Source: an uncultured Propionibacterium sp.
GTDB taxonomy: Bacteria; Actinomycetota; Actinomycetes; Propionibacteriales; Propionibacteriaceae
Length of the DNA stretch: 53,186 nucleotides
Reading direction: 5' to 3'
Assembly (NCBI GenBank): GCA_938036835.1
Contig: CALHWB010000059.1
Coordinates: 1 to 53,186, forward strand
Part shown: positions 1 to 8,349 of the stretch, piece after piece
Layout: the number at the start of each line of letters is the position of its first letter
Numbering within the stretch: position 1 is the stretch's first letter
Notes under the pieces: model-generated
Told to the model about the DNA's origin: nothing
Databases searched by the model: none
The model's input: the letters and a program-made list of their open reading frames with translations, nothing else
Position numbers and translations under genes: made by a program

Positions 1-10
1 CGGCCCGGGC

Positions 11-523
11 ATGGCGTCCCGGCCCGCCGCCCAGCAACCGCGGGCGGTCCCCGATGGCGAGTCCGCGCCGCCGATGCGCCGCCCGGCCCCGGAGGCGCCT
101 TCGACGCTACCCGCTCAGTCGGGAGCGGCCAGATGGGTGGCAGAGATCTGGATCGATCCCGAGTGGTATCGCCTCCAGCAGACCTCGGATCGGCTGCCCA
201 GCCCGGGGCAGCCTATCGTCAAGGCGCTGCGCAAACAAACCCTGGTGATCGGCCGGGGCTCCTCGGGGGCGCGCCCGGATCTGGACGCGGTGACCGATTC
301 GGGGGTGAGCCGTCGCCAGGCGATGCTGGTCACCGACGGCAGTCGTTGGTTCCTGGAGGATCTGGGCTCGTCCAATGGCACCTATATCGGTCAGGTCGAT
401 CAGCCGATGCCCACGGAGCCGATCGATGGCCGGGTGGAGTTGGGATTGCACGACCGGATCTATATCGGTTCCTGGACCCGGATCGTGGTGCGTCCCGCTC
501 TGGTGCAGGAAGCCGACTACTGA
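11..523 (+). CDS. FHA domain protein, possibly cut by the window edge
   Basis: A forkhead-associated (FHA) domain fills the C-terminal two thirds. Seen: the motif GRGSSGARPDLD, then SRRQAMLV and DLGSSNGTYIG, which are the phosphothreonine-binding Gly-Arg, Ser-Arg-Arg and Ser-Ser-Asn-Gly-Thr loops of the family. FHA domains bind phosphothreonine peptides, usually in Ser/Thr kinase signalling. The N-terminal 40 residues are Pro/Ala rich and low complexity. The reading frame is open to the left edge of the window, so the ATG used here may be internal and the true protein longer, for example with a zinc-ribbon or VWA part. No kinase gene is visible nearby. The domain call is secure; the partner and start are unknown. 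Confidence 0.8.
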   Translation: MASRPAAQQPRAVPDGESAPPMRRPAPEAPSTLPAQSGAARWVAEIWIDPEWYRLQQTSDRLPSPGQPIVKALRKQTLVIGRGSSGARPDLDAVTDSGVSRRQAMLVTDGSRWFLEDLGSSNGTYIGQVDQPMPTEPIDGRVELGLHDRIYIGSWTRIVVRPALVQEADY

Positions 524-737
524 GCCGATCGCCCCGTCGGTGCCGGGGGCCCTACGGATCCCCCGCACGCTGGCGTTTGCGCCTTGCCGGCCCCGGGATC
601 GGCCCCGAATCCGCGAAACGCCGCCGGATCGCATGCGGCGGTGGGGTTTGCTGCAGGTCGGGGGTGCGCCATGCCCGGGTACGGCGCATTCCAATGGCCC
701 GCCAGGTCGTTCCGAGCTAGGTGCCGGGGTGCGGTTT

Positions 738-1853
738 TCAGGATGCGGGCTGATCCGGCAGATGCCATCTGCGGTTGATACCGCGCGTGTCATCGACCGG
801 ATGCGGCCGCAGCGGATTCGGCGCCGGCACATCGCGGGGCACCCCGGCGCCGGCCACGGCGACAACGGTGCGCCCGGTGCCGTGGCCGGCGAGAAGCCGT
901 TCTGCGACTGGTTGAACGTCGGCCAGCGCCACGGTGCTGGTGACCGCGGCCAACGAACCGGGACGGAGCGCTTGGCCGATCAACCGCCAGGCGGCTGCCC
1001 TGCGACCGGGTGGGGTACGCACCGAATCGATGCCCAGCAGCGAGATTCCGCGCAAGATGAAGGGCAGCACATTGCCGGGGAACGCGGCGCCGCCGGCCAG
1101 CCCGCAGGTGGTGGCCACCCCCTCCTGGCGTAGGCTGGCCAGCGCGGCCGCCAGGATCGTCCCACCGACCGAATCGATCACACCTGCCCAACGCTGTTTC
1201 GCCAGCGGACGCACCTCGCCTTCAGCGTTGCGTACGACCAAATCTGCGCGGGACCAGATCTCGGTGGCCCCCAGACCGGTCAACTGCTCGTGCAGCAGCT
1301 CCGGGCGGCCGGTCACCGCATGGGCCTGGTAGCCGGCACCGGCCAGCAGGGCCAACGCGATCGACCCGACGCCACCGCCGGCCCCGGTGACCAGCACCGG
1401 CCCACGCCCGGGGGTGAGCCCGGCACGTTGCAGGGCGAGCAGGCTGAGCGCCGCGGTGAAGCCGGCGGTGCCGACGGCGGCCGCCTGCTTGGGGGTGAAA
1501 CCGGCGGGCACCGCCACCAGATCGTCGCCGCTGACCCGGGCGAGCTCGGCCAGCCCACCGTGGTATTCCTCGCCGAATCCGGCGCCGTTGAGCACCACCA
1601 CATCGCCGGGCCGCCAGCGCGGATGGGTGGACGAAACCACCTCGCCGACCAAGTCGATGCCGGGCACCAGGGGGTGGGTACGGATCACCCCCGGCCGGCC
1701 CTGCAGGGCGAGCGCGTCTTTGTAGTTGATCCCGGAATACCAGACTCGGACGGTGGTGTCGAAATCGCCGAGCAGATCCCCGGGTAGGCTCCCCAATTCG
1801 GCCCGGGGGCCGGTTTCGCCTTCGCGGACGATCCAGCCGGTGAAACGCACCAC
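738..1853 (-). CDS. YhdH/AcuI-type NADPH:quinone or acryloyl-CoA oxidoreductase
   Basis: Medium-chain dehydrogenase/reductase. Seen: an N-terminal GroES-like fold (VWYSGINYKDALALQG, then HPLVPGIDLVGEVV), the nucleotide-binding glycine motif VTGAGGGVGSIALALL, and SVGGTILA in the C-terminal half. The family is zinc-independent and reduces enones, quinones or acryloyl-CoA with NADPH. The physiological substrate cannot be told from sequence. The start is a GTG, of two adjacent GTG codons, preceded by GAGGAG 5-8 nt upstream. A longer in-frame ATG version exists but lacks similarity and a ribosome site. The C-terminal tail of about 35 residues, rich in Pro and Arg, is longer than usual. It runs convergent to the FHA gene and is preceded by a 28-bp direct repeat. 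Confidence 0.88.
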   Translation of the reverse strand: MVRFTGWIVREGETGPRAELGSLPGDLLGDFDTTVRVWYSGINYKDALALQGRPGVIRTHPLVPGIDLVGEVVSSTHPRWRPGDVVVLNGAGFGEEYHGGLAELARVSGDDLVAVPAGFTPKQAAAVGTAGFTAALSLLALQRAGLTPGRGPVLVTGAGGGVGSIALALLAGAGYQAHAVTGRPELLHEQLTGLGATEIWSRADLVVRNAEGEVRPLAKQRWAGVIDSVGGTILAAALASLRQEGVATTCGLAGGAAFPGNVLPFILRGISLLGIDSVRTPPGRRAAAWRLIGQALRPGSLAAVTSTVALADVQPVAERLLAGHGTGRTVVAVAGAGVPRDVPAPNPLRPHPVDDTRGINRRWHLPDQPAS

Positions 1854-2002
1854 AGCAACTCCTCGACGGTCTTGACGCCGGCGGCCGGGCTCTCGCGCTG
1901 CGCCAAAGGCCCGGCAGTCATCGGCGGCGAGCATCGATTCCGCAGGCACCGGCCACGCCTGGCCAGCATAGCCGATGGGCATGCGATCGGCGGGCTTGCT
2001 CT

Positions 2003-2091
2003 GCTGGTGCCGAGTTCGCCGGGAGCGGCCACACGGTCACACCCTGCTCGAATACGCCACGAAGCTGGTGCCGAGTTCGCCGGGAGCGGCC
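2003..2091. repeat. Two exact 28-bp direct repeats, 61-bp period
   Basis: Copies lie at 2003-2030 and 2064-2091, both beginning GCTGGTGCCGAGTTCGCCGG. They fill the gap between the end of the response regulator gene and the start of the oxidoreductase gene, both on the minus strand. They could be operator copies or a small local duplication. No palindrome is obvious inside the unit. Confidence 0.85.
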
Positions 2092-2121
2092 TGCAACCGG
2101 TGACGACCGGGCCTGCGGGTG

Positions 2122-2736
2122 TCACAGCCAGCCGTTGGATTCGGCCGTGCGGGCCGCTTCGGTGCGGTTGCGGGCGTGAGTTTTGGCGATCGCGTTCGAG
2201 AGGTAGTTGCGCACGGTGCCCTCGCCAAGATGTAGATCGGCGGCGATCTGGGCGGCATCGGCTCCCCGGGCGGCCAGGCGCAGGGCTTCCTGTTCGCGCT
2301 CGGTCAGCGGGTTCGGGCCCAAGATGACCAGTTCCTGGGCCAGTATCGGGTCGATGACCCGGCCGCCGGCGTGTACCGTGCGGATGGCCGCGGCGAGCCG
2401 GTCGGGTGGGGTGTCCTTGACCAGGAAACCGGCTGCGCCGGCCGCCAGCGCCCGGGACAGGTAGCCGGGCCGGCCGAAGGTGGTGACGATCAGGCTGCGG
2501 CAGGTGGCTCCGGCCGCCTGCAACCGGGCGGCGACCCACAGGCCGTCCCCATCGGGCATCTCGATGTCCAGCAGGGCAACGTCGACCGGGATGGCCCGGA
2601 GCGATTCGAGCACGGCTCGTCCCGTGCCGGCCTCGGCCACCACCTGCAGGTCGGGCTCCAGGCCGAGCAGGGTGGCCAGCGCCCCGCGCACCAGCCGCTG
2701 GTCGTCGGCGATCAGGACGCGGATCGGTGCGTTCAC
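2122..2736 (-). CDS. NarL/LuxR-family response regulator, DesR-like
   Basis: An N-terminal receiver domain (about residues 5-120) carries the acidic pair in LIADDQ, the phosphoacceptor Asp in VALLDIEMPDGDG, and the conserved Lys in GFLVKDTPPDRL. A C-terminal LuxR-type helix-turn-helix follows (NPLTEREQEALRLAARG, then GTVRNYLSNAIAKTHARNR). Its 204 residues are normal for DesR/NarL regulators. The GTG start overlaps the stop of the kinase gene by 4 nt (GTGA), so the two are translationally coupled and surely cognate. It is the last gene of a transporter-plus-two-component operon. Such regulators commonly control the linked ABC transporter in response to membrane or antibiotic stress; that role is inferred. 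Confidence 0.93.
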   Translation of the reverse strand: MNAPIRVLIADDQRLVRGALATLLGLEPDLQVVAEAGTGRAVLESLRAIPVDVALLDIEMPDGDGLWVAARLQAAGATCRSLIVTTFGRPGYLSRALAAGAAGFLVKDTPPDRLAAAIRTVHAGGRVIDPILAQELVILGPNPLTEREQEALRLAARGADAAQIAADLHLGEGTVRNYLSNAIAKTHARNRTEAARTAESNGWL

Positions 2737-3902
2737 AGCTCGACCTCCAGCAGGGTGCCCGGTGTGCCGTGGCTGCCGGACGGGACGCCGATGCGCAGCC
2801 GCCCGCCGGCGGCTCCGATTCGCTCGCCGAGACCTCGTAGGCCGTTGCCGGGCGGGGTATCGCCGATACCGGTGCCGTCGTCGGTCACCCGTAGCCGGCC
2901 GGGGGCCAGCTCGACGTGCACCCTGTTCGCCGCCGCATGCCGGATGATGTTCGTGGTCGCCTCGCGGAGGGCCCAGGCGAGAATCTCGCGCTGGGGCAGT
3001 GGGATGTCGGCGGCTCGGCCCCGGAAGTCGGCGCGCAGGCCGGCGGCGGCGAAGGCTGCCCGAGAGGCCCGGAGCTGGCTGGCCAGGTCGGGGGTGCGCA
3101 GTCGGCTGACGGTGGATCGGACGTCTCCCAGCGCGGTGCGTGACAGTTCGACGATCTCGCCCAATTCGGCCCGGGCCCGTACCGGATCGCGCGCCACCAG
3201 GCGTTGGGCAACCTCGGCCTTCAGAGTCAGGACGGTCAGGGAGTGGCCGAGCAGGTCGTGGACGTCCCGGCTGATCTGCTCGCGTTCGGCGGCGGCGGAC
3301 AGTTCACGCTGGGTGCTCCGCAACCGTTCGCCGAATTCATCGCCGATCCGGGCTCCCGCCACGGCGAACGCGGAGGCCGAACAGCCCAGGACCGCCCAGC
3401 GGACCTCGTTGGCGGTGGTGAGGGTGAAGGCCGCCGTGATCGCGGTCACCAGGAGTCCCCCGGTCAGGGAAAGCCCGATACGCAGGCTGGTCGCGAACAG
3501 CACGATGGCGCACAGATAGGGCAGGAAGAAGACGCTCCACCAGCCCAGCACCAGTGCGGTCGCGCCGGCCAGGGCAACCAGCACCGTCAAGGGGACGGCC
3601 AGTGGGGCCAGTTGCGCACCCAGCCCGGCGCCCGGGGCAACCTGAAGCCAGGACGCCATCGTGTTGACTATGTAGAGATAGGCGATCGCGAAGGCGACGA
3701 TTCCGCTGATCGCGGCGATCTTGGGCAGCGGCGGGGCAGGCGATGCCGCGGTGGTGAGCATGAGGAACAACAGCAGCAGCACCACCGGCAGGGAGGCCTC
3801 CCAGCGGAGCCGGCGGTACCAGGGGCCGGCCGGGTTGCCGGCCGATCGTGACGCGCTGCCGGGCGGGTTGCCGGCCACCGGGCCGTTGCCGTCGGCGGTC
3901 AC
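2733..3902 (-). CDS. DesK-like sensor histidine kinase (HisKA_3)
   Basis: About six membrane segments (residues ~35-175) are followed by a HisKA_3 dimerisation domain with the phosphoacceptor His in SRDVHDLLGHSLTVL. The HATPase domain follows, with the N box EATTNIIRHAA and the G boxes DDGTGIG and NGLRGLGERIGAAGG. There is no extracellular sensor domain, so sensing is probably within the membrane, as in DesK. I place the start at the GTG whose GTGA overlaps the stop of the upstream permease gene. An ATG 60 nt further upstream is inside the permease gene and less likely. It is coupled at its 3' end to the response regulator in the same 4-nt manner. Confidence 0.93.
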   Translation of the reverse strand: MTADGNGPVAGNPPGSASRSAGNPAGPWYRRLRWEASLPVVLLLLFLMLTTAASPAPPLPKIAAISGIVAFAIAYLYIVNTMASWLQVAPGAGLGAQLAPLAVPLTVLVALAGATALVLGWWSVFFLPYLCAIVLFATSLRIGLSLTGGLLVTAITAAFTLTTANEVRWAVLGCSASAFAVAGARIGDEFGERLRSTQRELSAAAEREQISRDVHDLLGHSLTVLTLKAEVAQRLVARDPVRARAELGEIVELSRTALGDVRSTVSRLRTPDLASQLRASRAAFAAAGLRADFRGRAADIPLPQREILAWALREATTNIIRHAAANRVHVELAPGRLRVTDDGTGIGDTPPGNGLRGLGERIGAAGGRLRIGVPSGSHGTPGTLLEVEL

Positions 3903-4687
3903 TGCCGGGCCGTCGCCCGGCGGCGAGCCGCCAGGCACGACAGGGCGAACAGTACGGTCCACACCGTGATGTTAACCACCGGTGCCCACAGCGGCTCGTG
4001 GAACGCACCGGTCATGGTGGCCACGAGATCGCCCTGCAGCGGCCGCGTGGCCAGCGCGCCGGCACCGTACAGCGGGGTGAACCGGCCGAACGCGAACAGT
4101 TTGCCGCCTAACGGCATGAACAGGTTGCCGAGGAAGGCGAACACGCTGATCGAGGCCCCGGCGATGCCGACCGCCGCCTGCGCGGGGAGCCACATGCCCG
4201 TGGCCAGGCCATAGCAGGAGAAGGGGATCGCCGCCAGCAGGGTGAGCAGGTAGCTGGCCAGCCATACCCAGGGGGCATCCATCCGGGCACCGGTGAACAG
4301 ACCGGCGACGAAGATGACCGTGACCGGGCAGATCGCCACGATCAGGGCGGCCGACAGTTTGGCGATCGCATAGCTGCGCAGCCCGCCAGGGGTCAGCGCC
4401 ATCTGCCGCCCCCAGCCGTCGGCCTGCTCCACCGCGGCTCCGGCGGCCGTGCAGGTGGCGGCGATGGTCACCGAGAAGGTGGCCATGTTGATCATGATGG
4501 CGGCGGCGACGTTGCCGCGGCCCATGTCGATACCGGAGTAGTCCTGCATCGCACCCCACAGCAGGTACATGCCCAGCGGCATGATGACGGTGAAGAACAG
4601 CATTTCGGGACGGCGCAGGCTGCTGAGCGCGTCGATGCGGGTATAGAGCCACGGATACGACTGCCGGGCGGCCGGTACGGTATTCAT
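3899..4687 (-). CDS. ABC-2 type transporter permease
   Basis: The 262-residue integral membrane protein has about six hydrophobic segments and the ABC-2 layout: an N-terminal cytoplasmic stretch, a first helix in EMLFFTVIMPLGMYLLWGA, then paired helices (MATFSVTIAATCTAAGA, AALIVAICPVTVIFVAGLF, LLTLLAAIPFSCYGLATGM). It is the membrane subunit for the ATPase encoded just upstream; ATG and TGA of the two genes overlap (ATGA). Exporters of this class move lipids, peptides or antibiotics. The substrate is not identifiable. The adjacent DesKR-like pair suggests a membrane-stress or drug-response pump. Confidence 0.9.
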   Translation of the reverse strand: MNTVPAARQSYPWLYTRIDALSSLRRPEMLFFTVIMPLGMYLLWGAMQDYSGIDMGRGNVAAAIMINMATFSVTIAATCTAAGAAVEQADGWGRQMALTPGGLRSYAIAKLSAALIVAICPVTVIFVAGLFTGARMDAPWVWLASYLLTLLAAIPFSCYGLATGMWLPAQAAVGIAGASISVFAFLGNLFMPLGGKLFAFGRFTPLYGAGALATRPLQGDLVATMTGAFHEPLWAPVVNITVWTVLFALSCLAARRRATARQ

Positions 4688-5712
4688 CTGAGCTCCTCTG
4701 GTTGGTGTGAGACACCGGCCGGTGGTCTGCCGGCGGCGCTGGCGGGGGATCGGCGGTCCTGGCCTGCCGGCCCGGGCCGGCCATCGGCGCCCGGGCCGCC
4801 GAGCCGCAGATCGTCGGCGACCAATTCGGAGAAGACCTCCTCCAGGCTCAGCGCGGCGATGCCGAGATGGCTGGCGGGGGTCGCGGTGAGCAGGATCCGG
4901 GCAACCTCATCCGGCGCGGTGGTGCGCACCTCGAGGTGGGTACCGGTCACCTGCACCCCGAGCAGCGTGCCGGCCACCGCTGCCAGGCTGCGGCGCACCT
5001 CGTCCGGGCCGGTGAGCCCCGGCCAGCTGGCGGTTACCGTGGTGCCCTCGCCGAGCCCGCGGACCTCGTCCACCGACCCGTCGGCCACGACTCGGCCGTG
5101 ATCGATGATCACTATCCGGTCGGCGGAATCGGCGGCTTCCTGCAGATAGTGGGTGGCGAACAGGATCGCCCTGCCGTGTGCCGTCTGGGTGCGCATGGTG
5201 CGCCAGAAAGCCGCTCGGGCGGTGGGATCCAGGCCCGTGGTCGGCTCGTCCAGGATCAGCAACTCGGGCTGGCACAGCAGGGCGAGCGCCAACCGGATGC
5301 GCTGGATCTCGCCGCCGGAGCATTTGGAGACCCGGCGGTGCAGCAGCCCGCCCAGATCGGTCTGGGCGATGACCGCGGCCGTCGTGGGCGGCCGCACCTG
5401 TAGGGAGGCCACCACGTCGAGGGTTTCGCGCACCGTGTACCCGGCGATGAGCCCACCGGTTTGCAGTACCGCGCCGACACGGCCGGCCCGGATGGCCTCG
5501 CGTGGTGTGCCGCCCAGGACGGTGACCATGCCGCTGTCGGCCCGGGTGAAGCCGAGCACGATGTCGAGGGTGGTCGATTTCCCGGCGCCGTTCGGGCCCA
5601 GGAAGGCGACCACCTCGCCCGGGGCCACGGTGAGGTCGAGACCGTCGACGGCGTGTAGGGCACCGAAGGACTTGTGCAGGTTGCGGGCCTCGACGGCCGG
5701 GTTGTCGCTCAT
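4684..5712 (-). CDS. ABC transporter ATP-binding protein
   Basis: Seen: Walker A GPNGAGKST, a signature motif in the variant form CSGGEIQRIR, Walker B LLILDEPTTGLDP, and the H-loop His in LFATHYLQEAADSADRIV. It belongs to the DrrA/CcmA-like drug- or lipid-exporter ATPases. About 115 residues follow the nucleotide-binding core; the last ~40 are Pro/Gly/Arg rich and look disordered. The start chosen is the second ATG (MSDNPAVEARNL), nearer the usual family start; another in-frame ATG lies 9 nt upstream. It is the first gene of the four-gene operon ATPase-permease-kinase-regulator, in which every junction is a 4-nt overlap. Confidence 0.92.
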   Translation of the reverse strand: MSDNPAVEARNLHKSFGALHAVDGLDLTVAPGEVVAFLGPNGAGKSTTLDIVLGFTRADSGMVTVLGGTPREAIRAGRVGAVLQTGGLIAGYTVRETLDVVASLQVRPPTTAAVIAQTDLGGLLHRRVSKCSGGEIQRIRLALALLCQPELLILDEPTTGLDPTARAAFWRTMRTQTAHGRAILFATHYLQEAADSADRIVIIDHGRVVADGSVDEVRGLGEGTTVTASWPGLTGPDEVRRSLAAVAGTLLGVQVTGTHLEVRTTAPDEVARILLTATPASHLGIAALSLEEVFSELVADDLRLGGPGADGRPGPAGQDRRSPASAAGRPPAGVSHQPEELR

Positions 5713-5778
5713 GCGGACCATCGTGGTGGCTCGCCGGGCGGTGGGGTAGTGCGGGCTATCACCTGTGGGGGATGACTT

Positions 5779-6073
5779 ATGTCAGATTCCGGCGGACGGT
5801 CTCGGACCGTCGCTGCCGGCGCCCCGGCGGTGGCGCTGGCCGTGCTCAATCCGGGCGGCTGGTTTCGGCTGCTGCCAGCCTGGCGGGCACGGGCCGGGGT
5901 CGCTGCTGGCCGGGCTTGGGCCGTTCGCGTCCCTGCCTTGGGACGCCATCGCGGCCTTGCGCGGGTTGACCGGACCGGCATTGTCGGCCACTGTGAATCC
6001 GAGTGTTGACCCGATCGAGGTGCCCCGCGAGCCGACCGCGGTGGGCACCGAACTCGTCCCGGAGGCGCCATGA
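5779..6073 (+). pseudogene. Small gene, probably frameshifted, coupled to the YhhQ-like gene
   Basis: An ATG with TGGGGG 7 nt upstream opens a frame beginning MSDSGGRSRTVAAGAPAVAL. The frame giving protein-like sequence at the 3' end (LAGLGPFASLPWDAIAALRG...) is shifted by one base and ends in a TGA overlapping the ATG of the next gene (ATGA). Removing one G from the run of four at 5896-5899 would join the two halves into a protein of about 98 residues. It is therefore a decayed gene, a sequencing slip in a homopolymer, or a programmed shift. I do not recognise the product. Confidence 0.45.
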
Positions 6074-6819
6074 CACATCCACCCGACCGGCGGGCTGCCG
6101 CACCCCAACTGTCGTCCGGGCCGGGTCGGCGGCCGGGGCCGGCCGGCATGACGGCGCAGCCCAGCTATGCCGGCATCGGGTCGGGCCAGTTCGCCACCAT
6201 GCTGACGGCCATGACGATGGTCGTGGTGCTGTCGGCGATCGGGGCGTCCAAGGGCGTGGTGTTCGGGCCGGTCATCACCGATGGCGCGTTCTTCCTGTTC
6301 CCGCTGGCCTACATCCTCGGCGACATGATCACCGAGGTCTACGGCCCCAAAGCCGCTCGGCAGGCGATCGCCACCGGATTCGTGGCCAACCTGGCCGCGG
6401 TGCTGGTCTATTCGCTGATCATCTGGCTGCCGGGGTTCGACGACGAGCGCGGGCTGGCCAAGCAGGCTGCCCTTGCCGGTGCGCTGGGGCCGGTGTGGCT
6501 AGTGGTGCTGGCCAGCATGCTGGGCTATGCCGCCGGGCAGAGCGTTAACTCGGTTATCATGTGGCTCGGTAAGCGCCGCAACCGCGAGTCGAGGCTGTAT
6601 CGGCGGCTGGTGTCGTCCACGGGTGCCGGGGAGGCGGTGGATACCATCGTGTTCTGCTCGGTGGCTTCGACAGTTATCGGCATTTCCAGCCTCGGGCAGT
6701 GGGCCAGCTATACCTTCTTCGGTTTCCTGTGGAAGGTCGTGGTGCAGTTGGCTCTGATCCCGGTCACCGGACGGGTGATCTGCTGGGTCAAGCGCCGCGA
6801 ACCGAGCTACGGGATGTGA
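6070..6819 (+). CDS. Queuosine precursor transporter, YhhQ family
   Basis: About six membrane helices follow a Pro/Gly-rich N-terminus. Characteristic features are TDGAFFLFPLAYILGDMITEVYGPKAARQAI near the first helices (a family hallmark with the acidic and Tyr-Gly-Pro pattern) and VDTIVFCSVAS later. YhhQ/VUT proteins import 7-deazaguanine precursors of the tRNA base queuosine (preQ0/preQ1). No other queuosine gene is in the window, so the cell may salvage the precursor. The ATG used overlaps the stop of the upstream small gene. A second ATG at 6148 (MTAQPSYAG) would remove a 26-residue low-complexity extension and is a real alternative. Confidence 0.85.
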   Translation: MTHPPDRRAAAPQLSSGPGRRPGPAGMTAQPSYAGIGSGQFATMLTAMTMVVVLSAIGASKGVVFGPVITDGAFFLFPLAYILGDMITEVYGPKAARQAIATGFVANLAAVLVYSLIIWLPGFDDERGLAKQAALAGALGPVWLVVLASMLGYAAGQSVNSVIMWLGKRRNRESRLYRRLVSSTGAGEAVDTIVFCSVASTVIGISSLGQWASYTFFGFLWKVVVQLALIPVTGRVICWVKRREPSYGM

Positions 6820-6933
6820 TCCGGACGCTGTCCGGCGGGCCTGCCTGGGCCGGCCCCGCCACGCGTAAAACCAGCCGTTGCCCGGCAGGTCTTGGGGCAG
6901 CCTGCATACCCGGTCCGGGCCCGTCGGCGCTGT

Positions 6934-6963
6934 TTGGCCGTGACCTGCGCGGCGGGTTAGAGT
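6934..6963 (+). promoter_or_regulatory. Candidate promoter of purA
   Basis: TTGGCC at 6934-6939 and TAGAGT at 6958-6963 are separated by 18 bp, giving a leader of roughly 80 nt before the purA ATG. The -10 box is good and the -35 is weak. Confidence 0.4.
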
Positions 6964-7050
6964 TGGCTGGCAAGAGCCCTCTTGCTGCTGATATGCGGGG
7001 GCCGCGCTGTTGTTCGGGGTCCGGTGACCGAACCTCAGGAAGGGGCTGGC

Positions 7051-8334
7051 ATGCCAGGCATCATCGTGGTTGGTACCCAATGGGGGGACGAGGGCAAGGG
7101 CAAGGCGGTGGATGCCCTCGGCGAGCGCGTCGACTATGTGGTCCGCTTCTCGGGCGGCAACAATGCCGGGCACACCGTTGTGGTGGGCGGCGAGCGGTTC
7201 GTCATGCACCTGCTCCCGGCGGGTATTCTCAACCCCAACGCCACCACCGTGATCGGCAATGGCGTTGTCCTCGACCTCGAGGTGCTCTACCGTGAACTCG
7301 ATGGCCTGGCCGCCCGGGGGCTGTCGGTCGCCCACCCGCTGATCAGCGCGAACGCTCACCTGATCACCCCCTACCATCGGACCCTCGACAAGGTGACCGA
7401 GCGGTTTGCCGGTAAGAAGCGCATCGGCACCACCGGGCGCGGCATCGGCCCGGCCTATTCGGACAAGATCAACCGGATCGGCCTGCGGGTCGCCGACCTG
7501 TTCAACCCGGATCAGCTCCATGACAAAGTGGTTGCCTCCCTGGAGCAGAAGAACCAGATCCTGGTGAAGATCTTCAACCGCCGCGAGATCGCCGCCCACC
7601 TGATCACCGACCAGTTGCTGGGTTACGCGGATCGGATCCGGCCCCATGTGGTGGATGCCTCGCGCCTGCTGAACACCGCCCTGGACGATGGCAAGGTGGT
7701 GCTGTTCGAGGGTGCCCAGGCCCACCATCTGGACGTCGATCACGGCACCTACCCCTATGTGACTAGTTCGAACCCGACCGCCGGCGGTGCCTGCACCGGC
7801 ACCGGCGTGGGACCCACCCGGATCGACCGGGTGATCGGGATAGCCAAGGCCTACACCACCCGGGTCGGTGAGGGGCCGTTCCCGACCGAGCTGTTGGATG
7901 CCGATGGCGAGCGGTTGCAGGTCGCTGGGGGCGAGTACGGTGCCACGACCGGGCGTCCGCGGCGGTGCGGCTGGTTCGATGCTCCGGTGGTCGAGGTGGC
8001 CGCCCGGGCGAACGGCACCACCGACATCTTTCTCACCAAGCTGGACATCCTGTCGGGTAGGGCGGAGATCCCGGTCTGCGTCGCCTATGAGATCGCCGGC
8101 CGGCGTACCGGCCACTATCCGATGACCCAGGCCGAATTCCAACTCGCCCGGCCCGTGTATGAGTTGCTGCCGGGGTGGCAGGAGGATATCAGTGGGGTGC
8201 GGTCCTTTACCGGCCTGCCCGCAAACTGCCAGGCCTATGTGCGTCGTCTGGAGGAACTGATCGGCACCCGGATCAGCGGCATCGGGGTTGGTCCCGGCCG
8301 GGAAGAGGTCATCCTGATCAACGAACTGGCCTGA
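7051..8334 (+). CDS. purA: Adenylosuccinate synthetase
   Basis: Joins IMP and aspartate, using GTP, to form adenylosuccinate, the first step from IMP to AMP. Seen: the N-terminal GTP-binding motif GTQWGDEGKGKAVD, the IMP-binding loop NNAGHTV, GTTGRGIGPAYSDKINRIG, and TSSNPTAGG in the middle. Its 427 residues match the family. The ATG is preceded by AGGAAGGGG at about 8 nt. The longer frame upstream shows no similarity. The next gene follows 15 nt after the stop and may be co-transcribed. Other purine genes of the window lie 6-25 kb downstream on the same strand. Confidence 0.98.
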   Translation: MPGIIVVGTQWGDEGKGKAVDALGERVDYVVRFSGGNNAGHTVVVGGERFVMHLLPAGILNPNATTVIGNGVVLDLEVLYRELDGLAARGLSVAHPLISANAHLITPYHRTLDKVTERFAGKKRIGTTGRGIGPAYSDKINRIGLRVADLFNPDQLHDKVVASLEQKNQILVKIFNRREIAAHLITDQLLGYADRIRPHVVDASRLLNTALDDGKVVLFEGAQAHHLDVDHGTYPYVTSSNPTAGGACTGTGVGPTRIDRVIGIAKAYTTRVGEGPFPTELLDADGERLQVAGGEYGATTGRPRRCGWFDAPVVEVAARANGTTDIFLTKLDILSGRAEIPVCVAYEIAGRRTGHYPMTQAEFQLARPVYELLPGWQEDISGVRSFTGLPANCQAYVRRLEELIGTRISGIGVGPGREEVILINELA

Positions 8335-8349
8335 ACGCGAGGAGCCGGC

